Assembly: GCA_036362985.1 (NCBI GenBank) | Contig: JAYGXS010000004.1 | Location: 41,077,907 to 41,141,906, forward strand | Direction: 5' to 3' | Length of the DNA: 64,000 nt | Origin: Ligula intestinalis | Lineage: Eukaryota; Platyhelminthes; Cestoda; Diphyllobothriidea; Diphyllobothriidae | Shown here: positions 36,255 through 45,015 of the stretch, one piece after another | How the letters are laid out: every line of letters starts with the position of its first letter | How positions within the stretch are numbered: the stretch's first letter is position 1 | Notes under the pieces: model-generated | Seen by the model: only the letters and a program-made list of their open reading frames with translations | Told to the model about the DNA's origin: nothing | The model's database searches: none | Translations under genes and position numbers: made by a program

Positions 36255-36740
36255 AGGAAGGAGCCTGAAATTCAGTCTATCGCAAGGGTGTTAAGACTAC
36301 AAAGGTTGAACCCTAACGACTGTGATCTTCCAGGCCCGGTTCCTTAGGAGATGAGAGAAGTCTTGGGAAACTGGATTTATAGGAAGATTTATTCTGTACA
36401 GAATAAATAGGAGAATAGGTGGCAGAAGGGTTGACTCGGTCTGGCGGGGTGTTCGACAGTGAGAGCCATGTGAGAGATCAGCGGTGGCGCGTCCGCCCCG
36501 TGAGGGGGCAGAATGCCAAGTGAGTCTAGCGTCAGTAATCGGGGGCAGCAGCCGAATCCTTTCTGTCTCGCGGCCTTGATGGTGATTGGTTGGACCATAG
36601 GAAGATAGACTCTGGCGTGGGTGGTGAGTGTCTCAAGCGCCAGTTTGCATCCGGTCGGAGGTAGGCCGAAAAGTACATTCGTGCGTGGGCCTGCTCTGGG
36701 CGTCCTTGTCTGCGACGTCAAGAGTTAGGTGGGTCTCGGG
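36255..36740 (-). repeat. Inverted mosaic copy (segment C then segment A)
   Basis: 36270-36420 is the inverted terminal segment C (gtgatcttccaggcccggtt; the gtacagaataaataggagaa block). 36420-36740 is segment A inverted relative to 33020-33340. Compared with the plus-orientation copies, segment B is missing between them. With 35830-36250 it forms a back-to-back palindrome-like junction at about 36252. Confidence 0.75.
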
Positions 36741-36984
36741 CAGCAGCGACCACTACAAGTCCACCGGTCAGCCAATCCACAATAACACACACTAGGCTGA
36801 CTGGGCGGTCCGTGTTGTCCCTTCAGTTGGCAACATTATAAATCGTAGTGTACAGCGTACCGTGAAAACTTCAAGCACATCAGACTTTTTTTAGTGAGAA
36901 AGAGTGCACAGAACCATCAACCTCGTTCTCTGCCTCTACCTGAACCGCTCCGACGTAGAAATGACAACATTCACAGTGGAAGCA

Positions 36985-37031
36985 GTATAATTATTATTAT
37001 TAGTAGTAGTAGTAGTAGTAGTAGTGGTGCT
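36985..37031 (+). repeat. Trinucleotide microsatellite
   Basis: A tat/att run followed by about nine tandem tag/agt triplets, then imperfect agcagcagtag. A simple sequence repeat within non-coding DNA. Confidence 0.9.
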
Positions 37032-37379
37032 ACGAGTAGCAGCAGTAGAATCATTGATGAGCATCGATCATTGAGGCATCCTTGTGACTGAAAGAACGGA
37101 AGCCTGTCGGATAACTGGAGTGAGCACTGCCACTAGCACAAGCAACAGACGGATGGTTCACGTGCCGTTAGCGAGGTTTAGATAGCATTTATTCGAAAAA
37201 CCGAGCGGCCCAGTTCCTGACCCATAATCGGGCAGATCGGACGATTTCGCACAGCAGACGTAGTGGAAGGCCAAACTAATAAGGACGAAGAAGCATCAAG
37301 GTGACGTTCGATGAGAAGTTGGAGATAGAGAGAGGCGAAACAAGAAAGAAAGAAAGAGAAAGGTTATTCTCGACTGTAT

Positions 37380-37611
37380 CTAAAATCCTTCAACCATTTC
37401 AGCCAATGACAACGCACAACTTTGTGAAATCTTTAAATTATTTTCGGTATATGCCTTCGATATTTAAATAATCGCTGAAAGTTCTAACTTTCCTGAAATA
37501 GATCGGCTTTCGTATACTTGTTCATCTAGACTTCAGCCTTTCAAAGGCATCATCAACTTTTCGAAGCAGTCTGAGTTTGTGCGCTCTCCAACAAGAGATA
37601 CTCACCTTCTA
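37380..37611 (+). pseudogene. CR1-like LINE endonuclease fragment, 5' side of transposon insertion
   Basis: Decayed frames read LCEIFKLFSVY, SSNFPEIDRLS, SRLQPFKGIINFSKQSEFV and SPTRDTHL. These align with the better copy at 63440-63650 of this window (FPEIDWLS, RFQPFLETINFSNWSELV, SPTRRNHILDLIF), so both are the same LINE family. The match stops exactly at the transposon end at 37612. Confidence 0.75.
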
Positions 37612-37688
37612 CAGGGTGTCCGCGATGTCTGGGTACATAGGAGATAAATACATACCTTAAGAACAATCAATTTTATTGGATTATAATG

Positions 37689-38515
37689 TTAAGAAATTAT
37701 ATTTTCAATGTAATTTCCATTATTTGCAATGCATAATTCGATGCGCCTTGCTAAATTCTGGTGAACTCGATTGAAGAGATGTACATTGCCGTCGATTTCA
37801 GCCCACTGACTGATAATGCGTTCTCTCAAGTGGTTTATATTTGCAATCTTCACTGAGTAAACTTTCTCTTTTGACATGCCCCAGAAAAATAAATCAAGCG
37901 TAGGAAGGTCTGGTGAACGAGGGGACCACTCCACATGACCTCTTCTTCCAATCCAGTCAGGAAAAGTGCCAGTCAGCCAATCTCTAATATTTGTAGCAAA
38001 ATGGGCAGGGGCTCCATCCTGCTGAAACCAGTCCGGAAGTCCCTTGCCTAGGCGCTCAATTTGAGGCATTAATTTGTCTCCGAACATGTTCAAATAAGTC
38101 TCACCAGTTAAATGTTCATCAACGAAGAAGGATCCTAGCAAATGAGCTTTCCACAAACCACACCATCACCTTTTGGCAGTCTTGCTGGTTGGATGGATCC
38201 ATCCAATGTGGATTGTCTGGAGCCCAGTATCGAAGATTCTGTCTGTTGACTTCACCATTAACCAAAAACAAAGCTTCATCACTGAACAACAAAAGGTATT
38301 TAGTAAAATTGAAATTTTAATCCAATTTATCTGAAAACAATTCGCACATTTGCATTCGTCTATCGGGGTCGTCTTCATTTAAGTGATGCAATATCTGTAA
38401 TTTGTACGGATGGAATTTCTGCTCTACCAGGATTTTGTGGATAGTTGACCTTGGAACGTCCAACTCCATGGATGTCCGACGAAGTGATTTCTTTGGGCCA
38501 TCATTTGATCTGGGG
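37689..38515 (-). pseudogene. Mariner-superfamily DDE transposase, frameshifted and N-truncated
   Basis: Readable from about 38515: VPRSTIHKILVEQKFHPYKL, HHLNEDDPDRRMQMCELFSD, then after a break FSDEALFLVNGEVNRQNLRY (first catalytic Asp), WAPDNPHW and QKVMVW, a frameshift near 38160, then WKAHLLGSFFVDEHLTGETY, DWFQQDGAPAHF (second Asp) and WSPRSPDLPTLDLFFWGM (third Asp), ending at 37689. Forty residues separate the second and third Asp, close to the DD41D type of IS630-Tc1-mariner transposases. The N-terminal helix-turn-helix DNA-binding domain is missing, its place taken by an unrelated GC-rich segment. Confidence 0.85.
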
Positions 38516-38521
38516 AGGAAA

Positions 38522-38885
38522 AATTGTTATGACCCGCACTGGTACGAGACGAACGCCGAACTACCCGCTTAGTCCCGACGCCCACGGAGAGAGAACCACA
38601 GAAGTCCGGTCACTCGAACAGCGTGTATTGAGAAACAGAGCACGTGAGAGCAAGCAGAGCGAGTCAGCAAGTCAAAATGCAAGAGTGCAAGTCAGTCACA
38701 GAAAAAGGCTCCAGGTTATTTATTTAGTGCGCATAGCGAGGAGGCGTCAGTATTCACGGTCCAATCAGATAGGACGGAAAATCGATAATTATTGACGCGT
38801 TGTCAAGCCACGGCGTGGGACCTTGCGCTGCAGCTGCGCTGAGAACCTAAGCGTTGTTGAATAATCATGGGACTCTGCCGTCCCA
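38522..38885. other. GC-rich segment replacing the transposon 5' part
   Basis: Between the transposase fragment and the AT-rich subterminal region lies about 360 bp of clearly different composition, starting tgttatgacccgcactggta. It may be a separate small insertion (a solo-LTR-like TG start; aaaat occurs on both sides). No second copy is seen in this window. Confidence 0.4.
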
Positions 38886-38950
38886 ACGAAAATAACAAAA
38901 ATTAATAAAATATTAAAATTCCTATGTACCCAGACTTTGTGGACACTCTG

Positions 38951-40710
38951 CATATCTTGTCTTTACCAATGTGATTGATCCTCTTTTCCTTGCTTCCAAA
39001 AAGAACCTCTTTGATGGTGTCCATGTATTCGTTCACGGATATCTGCCGCCAATCTTTTAAAAAATGGCCAGCACAGTTTGGACATACCTAAATAACTATC
39101 TTGGATCGTTGGATTGGCATGGTTCTCTTTCCCGTAGTGATACAATGGTTCTTCGTGCCATCAGTAAGGATATTTCTTAAAAAACAGCTTAGAATTTGCG
39201 CCCAGTGAATATCTCAAGTCTTATTCTTCGAATTATCTTGTTCTTTGCGCTCTTTATAACAGACTAAAAAGTTGAAAGGCAGCTGCGTGTTTCTTCTACT
39301 AGTTTTTTTATTCACAATTCTCAGAAATTTTCGAAATTTCTTCAAGGCTGCGTCAGACGCGCGACTGGCAGAGATAATCCCTCCTTCTCAGCGATCCGAA
39401 TCCCACCAAATCCGTCTCTGAAATTTTCCGTCATCGGTCCTCTTCTAGATGTGGCTACCTAATCCTCCTTCACTGGATGACCCCGAAATCGTCCAAATCG
39501 ATGAGATCGACAAGGCTCAATTGCTTAATGCACTCTTTACTAAAGGAATGACTACTGAGTCCAACCTAGTTTTCTGTCCTCGTCCGCTTTCAGATAAAAC
39601 ATGCAGTATAATCGATACCTCTTCAGATATACGTCAGAAACAAATAAAAGGTTAAAAAAAATCATGGTGCTCTGAAACGAATGACATCTCAAATTTTGTT
39701 ATCAAGCAGTCATTGTAACTTCCCAGGTTGCTAAGTCATTTATTTTCAGTTTATATTTCGAACGAATTCTTCTCAGAAACGTTAAAGACCCAAATTAACC
39801 TTCCTGTTTTCAATTCTGGATCCTAATCTGATGTTTATGATTATCGCAACATGCATACAACGCCACCTCTAGCAAAATGATCGAAAAGATAATTTTTAAA
39901 ATACATACTTGATTTCTTTCTAGCCAACCAGCTTCTAACCTCTACTCAGTATGAATTTATACCTAGAAGATCGTGCGAGACCCTGCTAAATAACCATTCG
40001 TAATCTTATAACTTCTCTTCATATTGAACAAAAGTCACTGGTAGATATCTAATTTGATCTAAGTAAAACCTTTGATAGGATGCCACATCAATGGCTTTTT
40101 ATGCCGATGACCTTACATGTGTTTATTCAGATTCTAAAGACACCACAAATGGTTGCGTTGGAAAAAAAACTAACTCACGGAGTTCAACTTAACAAATTAA
40201 GGTTTCATCCTCTAAGTGAAGTTTCATGTGCTTTCGCTCTGTAAAGCTTCCTAGTCCCATCATCTTTCAAAATAGTACAGTCTCAAAGCGCTCCACAATA
40301 AAAGGCCCAGGCCTAAGTTATGCAAATAAGTCATGTTATCACCACATGCAGAGCGTATTTCTGTAAAGGTCGCGCAGATATGCGCGTTCATATCACATTC
40401 ATTTCCTCCCACAAATAAAGCTAAGACTCTATCAAACGTTTGCTCTTCCTGTCCCTGAATATTGGTGTACTTTTTTAGGCCTAATGAATGCATGTGACCG
40501 CAAATCGAACATATCCAGAACAGTTACACTCGAAGAATATTTACTCGAGCCAGATTTAGCAATTTTCGTACTGATATTTCCTTACATACATCAGCATTTT
40601 AACTATTTCTTCTATGGTTTGTTGCTTCTTCCAAAAAAATACGTCTTTTTACTGTTCTTTAATCCTCTTACTATTTACTTGAATTTCCCACGCTGTCCCT
40701 GCGTAATTTG
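38951..40710 (+). pseudogene. CR1-like LINE, 3' side of transposon insertion (linker and RT)
   Basis: Resumes immediately after the transposon with HIL..FTNVIDPLF, the continuation of the endonuclease end left at 37611. A linker follows, then LLNALFTKGMTTESNLVFC (39535 on), the finger region NQLLTSTQYEFIPRRSCETL (near 39940) and MAFYADDLTCVYSDSKDTTN (near 40100), an intact YADD box (motif C). Motifs A and B are mostly lost, and YADD follows the motif A region (DATSMAF) within a few residues, so an internal deletion is likely. The C-terminal open frame 40484-40711 may be tail. Confidence 0.7.
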
Positions 40711-40959
40711 ACACTGCCCTATTAGCTGTACGCTGGGAACCACTTGGCTGTGAGTGCAGTGTTAACATTTTCCTAATCGTATCACACTATGCAACCGAAT
40801 TTCGGTAAGGAACTATCGTGGGGTCCCCACAATGCGCGCAAAACGCGCTCCATTCCAATATGGGCATCTGGTTTTAGGGGGACAAAGGGTGGGGCATACT
40901 GGGGGAAACAGTGCGCAATAATCATGTAAATTAAGAAAGTTACGCAACTAAGTTTGGGG

Positions 40960-41420
40960 CTGTTCGCTGACCTTGGGCGTGGTCCCTGATGTACATCTTA
41001 ATATCATCACTAACCCCTAGTGGACCAACGGCGAGCGCTTGAATGTCGGGGGGTGGCGTTCACTGACTTTGGGCGAGGTCTCTGAGGTACATTTTGAATA
41101 GCATCAGTAACCCTAACTAAATTATCGGCGGGCGAGTGGAAAATTGTACGATTGTAAAAATTCACCCTACTTAAAATTAGTAAGAAAGCGGTTATTCCCA
41201 TGGTTTATTGGAAAAGCCAGTATGCCTAATGAGCTCACTTAAGCGGTTATTATACATGTTGGCTGTCCGAGGACGCCTCTCCATTTCATAATCATCATCA
41301 ATTCCCACAAAACGAACGGCCGGTGCACGAAAAATTGGAAGATTGTGGAAAATTCACCCTACGGTAAATTTTTAAGTAAGCGGTGCTTGTACATTTTGGC
41401 CTTCAAGCACTCCTCTATAG
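40960..41420 (+). repeat. Degenerate tandem repeat block
   Basis: Unit 1: 40969-41023 and 41064-41118 share the ctgaccttgggcgtggtccc pattern and the gatgtacat..atcatcactaaccc pattern. Unit 2: 41130-41215 and 41326-41402 share the ttggaagattgtgg-type run and aaaattcaccctac followed by taagaaagcggt or taagtaagcggt. The spacing is about 95 and 195 bp. Non-coding. Confidence 0.65.
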
Positions 41421-41734
41421 TTCTCTGCCCAAATTGCTGTCCAAGTCGTTTTATTAACAGACATAAAGTAAGCCAACCCAAGCGATTTGTTCTCAATGTA
41501 GGTTGAAACAGCGGTTAAGTCAAACGGACCCTAGTTGCAACCATTTGAGCAACCAACCGGTTGGCGGTCGGATATTTTCGCAATAGAGACCGAAGGCAGT
41601 TGCTTCCATGCCCTGGACCTACACTGCTCTCGAATTCGATTCGAGCTATCTGTTATCATGCTTGTTTGTGGCACTACCCGGAGACGTTCCAGAGCCGCAC
41701 CCAAACGTTGCCGATGTTGAGATCGATGACTGTG

Positions 41735-42068
41735 TGAAACATCTGCATACAGTATGGCTCGGAATTCTTGCAACATATCGACATTCGCGAAAGATTGATA
41801 CTCAGTCACTAATCGGCACTGAATAAGGTTATCATATCGATTCTCATGTAGCCTATCCTCAAGCCATTTCAGTCACGGTAGGATGTGGACTTTTTAACGA
41901 GCTTCATTTTGATCGCTTACAAAAAGCATGTACTGTAAAAGAATTCATGCGTAGGTAGTCTGCATTTTTATTTTTTATTTTGAGCGCCTGTATAAACTCA
42001 AATATACTTTATGGAAAACGTACACGAAACACTTTATTCTTGTACTCTTCTGGAAGAAATTTACGCCT
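41735..42068 (-). repeat. Left arm of a fold-back element
   Basis: Matches the reverse complement of 42543-42880: aaagattgatactca, ctaatcggcactga, tgtagcctat, the agccatttcagt block, tgagcgcctgtata and actcaaatatac-type blocks appear in the same order. The arms are about 335 bp, with a spacer of about 475 bp that carries a SINE. Confidence 0.8.
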
Positions 42069-42311
42069 CTTTTGAATTTATACTTAAAGAATGGGTATCT
42101 TTCGGTTTTATAGAGTTTCTAGGTTGCCAAATAATTTTTAAACCGACTGATTACTACACTTGAATCCAGTGATTACAACCTGCGCGCTGTGTACATCCTG
42201 TTTAAGGAAAAGTACGATTTTTCCTGCAGTTTGAGGAGGAAATCACATCCTTTTCATAAAATGTTGCAATAGATGTGGAACAGGCTGTTAAAATTTATAA
42301 ATTACCTGATA

Positions 42312-42490
42312 TGATATGATGCAGAAGTGGATCCGACAAAGCAAAGGGAGACCGGAATGGCCATTTCTGGCTTATTAGCCGTCATCAGCCAGTCATACCC
42401 AATCTCGAGGGTTGGCATCCCCGAGATTTGAACCCGGGATTTTCGGTCATTGATATTATGATATATTATGAATACCCAACTCATAATCGA
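42312..42490 (-). repeat. tRNA-derived SINE copy inside the fold-back spacer
   Basis: The reverse strand has box B-like cgggttcaaatctcgg followed by the body gtatgactggctgatgacgg, ctaataagccagaaatggcc and the attccggtctccctttgctt block shared with the 26428, 32183 and 50447 copies. Box A is poorly preserved here. Confidence 0.75.
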
Positions 42491-42542
42491 AGAAATCTCT
42501 CAATTAGAAAGATAGCCTTTATTTATATTTAAAGTTTAAGGA

Positions 42543-42880
42543 AGGTGTAATTTGCTAGCCTTCGCGTACAAGAAAGATTTTTCTTCGTGCATGTTCTCCA
42601 TAAAATATATTTGAGTGTATACAGGCGCTCACAATCAATGATAAATGTGTATACTACTTAAGCAACAATTTTTTTACAGAACATGCTTTTTGTTAGCGAT
42701 CAGAAAGAAGCACGTTAAAAAGCCAACATCCTATCGTTACTGAAATGGCTTTAGAATAGGCTACACGAGGATGAATATTACAATCTTACTCAGTGCCGAT
42801 TAGCGAGTGAGTATCAATCTTTTGCAAATGTCATCACGATGCACGAATTCGGAGCCGTACTTTATGCAGACATCATACCT
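42543..42880 (+). repeat. Right arm of the fold-back element
   Basis: Inverted partner of 41735-42068 (see there). In direct orientation it also matches 25655-25880 and 51530-51700, which lack an inverted partner, so the family occurs both as single units and as a fold-back. Confidence 0.8.
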
Positions 42881-42889
42881 CTCATTATG

Positions 42890-43690
42890 GCGTCTTTGTC
42901 CTCTCTCTCATTCCCCGATAAACACTGTTAACGGTAGCAATGCAGCGATTAAGTAATATATATCAAAAACAGTCAGCTGGTATCAGGGAATTCGTGTCAT
43001 GCTTTCCAAACCGTGCATATGATATGTCTTCGACGCGAACGCATGGTGTTGATATACGGATAAAAAAAGCCAACCAATGACCGTTCAGGCTGTATAAATG
43101 GAGTAATCAACTACATATCAACACCATACATCTTAATAAATCAATTTCACGTATCTCTACTTGATATTTATTTGCTACTAGTTATCTAGCGCCGGATAGT
43201 CTTTGAGCCACCCTCCCAGGCCTTCAGGTAAGCAAATCGTATGATCATTCTGTTCATTGATGGCTATCAGCACTGACAGCTGTCGACAGTCGTTACAATC
43301 CTTTGCCCTCATGGTGAAGCCTTGCGCGTCCAATCCCGAATCATTGAGAATTTCACAATGTTCCTTGGCCATCATAATGCGGTGACTTCCGACGACCAGT
43401 TAAGGGAGGGGGTAGACGTTTTAAGCTGGCTGCCTCCGTGATTGCCATTATCGCCACTTTTTTCTCTCTACCACACACTCCCGACCAACTCGCTGCTGGG
43501 ACTACGTGAGACTTGACAATAACCTCGAGAGAGCTGGAAGTCAATCGGTGCAGGGTTATTTGCTGATTGGCTGAATATAAGATAGCACACACGCGCTGGA
43601 GGCTAAAAATCTCAAAATTGGAATGCGTTACCCACTGGCCTGGTGAGAGCGCTCACTGCGATTGCTTGCGGTGCTGCGTGAACCTCTTTA
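42890..43690. other. Non-coding stretch
   Basis: No gene recognised. Minus ORFs 43375-43178 and 43592-43353 have no motifs I can assign. Confidence 0.35.
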
Positions 43691-44060
43691 CCGTGTTAAA
43701 GGTTTGTATATCGCAGGAGTTAGGTAAATAAAACCCTGGCAACTGCGATCTTCAGACCGTGGTTACTTAGAAGAGAAGTCTAGGAAAGACCAGAGTATTA
43801 GGATCAGTATATTGTGTACACAGAAGAACGAAGAATAGAAGGCAAAATATTGACTACGGAGAGCACGACCTTCCGCGAAAGCGGCGTGATCCGAAGCGCG
43901 GCTGCATTACAGGAATCCCCGCAGCCCAGAGACGCAGTGTACACGCGTGCAGGCACTCTATTCGTCGCCTGGCCAGAAAGGCATCAACGCGTCAAATGTG
44001 ATTGGCTGATCCAGGTGTCGAGACTAGCGTCTGCGATCCTTCGGGAAAGTTACTTCCACT
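43690..44060 (-). repeat. TIR-type repeat, minus-orientation copy
   Basis: Starts with a tatcgcaggagttaggtaaa terminus, then caactgcgatcttcagaccg, gaagtctaggaaagaccaga and a tgattggctgatccaggtgt block. The same order occurs in the copies at 44705 and 48350. Confidence 0.7.
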
Positions 44061-44661
44061 CGGGCTAGTCACAAAATGTCCATCTAGCTGCCTTTCCTGC
44101 ATTGTAATTTGAGAACCTGTCGCAAAAAAGGTTCTCGAAAACAGAAGGTTCTCCCGATTCAGGTGAGACTAGTACGGTTGGACAGTGTACACTGTAAGAA
44201 AGAGCTTAAAAAATACTCAACAGAAAAGAGCTGCTCACAGTATTCAGACTAGTTGTTGTGTGCCTGTGCGCGTGGGCTTACTGGAATACCGGAACATGTC
44301 CTGCAGCCAATCAGGAAATGGTGCGCACTGATTGGCTCAAGCCCACGCGGCAGAGGCCCATCATGAAGACGGACAGTGCGGACAGCTTTCACAGTGGATC
44401 AAACAAGGGCGCGTGCGGCAGATCGAGGGCACGCACAGTTTGGTAGATGAAGGCACGATGAGTTAAGGACTGCCACGAACTCTCAAGTCGTCGACCAGCG
44501 TACTTACACAGGGTCACACTGACTCTCCTCACTATTTCCAAGAGGTTAGCTGTTTCCACCCGTCACAGTACCTTTGGCACATTCCTAATGTGGGTTTAAT
44601 GCATTAGGCAGGTCTGCCAAACCCCTCCTACTAATTTGTGTTTACCACTTGAAACCCTGCG

Positions 44662-44671
44662 NNNNNNNNNN
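44662..44671. other. Assembly gap (10 N)
   Basis: Ten N bases. The gap lies between two minus-orientation copies of the same TIR-type repeat (43690 and 44705), so the join may be a collapsed or mis-sized repeat. Confidence 0.99.
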
Positions 44672-44704
44672 GACGATGACTGGTGCCTTAAGCATTTTTG
44701 AATG

Positions 44705-45015
44705 ATGGCATCGCAGGGGGTGAAGTAAGTTAAAGCCTGGAAACTGCGATCTTCAGGCCCGGTTAGAAGAGAAGTCATGCGAAGACCAGAGTGGTAGGAA
44801 AAGTTCATTCCGTACAGAAGAAGTGGAGAATAGGCAGTAAGAAATTGACTATTAGATGCCCACACAACCACAAGCCAGCGGACCGCGTCTGAAGTGATGT
44901 CTGCTCGGTAGTCGTCACATGAGGTCCTCTGTGAGTCGGCCTGTGATTGGCTGCTACAGAGGCCGGAAGCAGAAAACGTTCACAAGTGCACTTCGAATTG
45001 AGCTAGTCACGCCAC
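44705..45015 (-). repeat. TIR-type repeat, minus-orientation copy
   Basis: Starts atcgcagggggtgaagtaag, then aactgcgatcttcaggcccg and the acagaagaagtggagaatag block, the catgaggtcctctgtgagt block and tgattggctgctacagaggc. It is the inverted counterpart of 24415-24790 along its whole length. Confidence 0.75.

Larger units (their letters stand above)
37612..38950 (-). mobile_element. Mariner-like DNA transposon with 30-bp inverted repeats
   Basis: Terminal inverted repeats at 37612-37641 and 38921-38950 agree at 26 of 30 positions. Both begin CAG and share AGTCTGGGTACATAGG or its one-base variant at the inner side. The element is 1339 bp and lies within a CR1-like LINE, so it inserted after that LINE. 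A TA precedes the left end, as expected for this superfamily. On the right the nearest TA is two bases away, so the target duplication is not clean. The transposase is broken and the N-terminal coding part is absent, so it is not autonomous. Confidence 0.85.

Noticed and set aside
36985..37031. A CRISPR-like repeat array
   Set aside because: It is a simple trinucleotide microsatellite with no spacers, in a eukaryotic context.
38522..38885. A full LTR retrotransposon
   Set aside because: Only one candidate LTR-like segment is present, it lacks a clear CA end, and no gag, protease or integrase motifs lie nearby.
42380..42400. A hammerhead ribozyme core (ctgatga)
   Set aside because: The motif belongs to the SINE body (ctgatgacgg). 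No GAG continuation and no matching GAAA with helices were seen.
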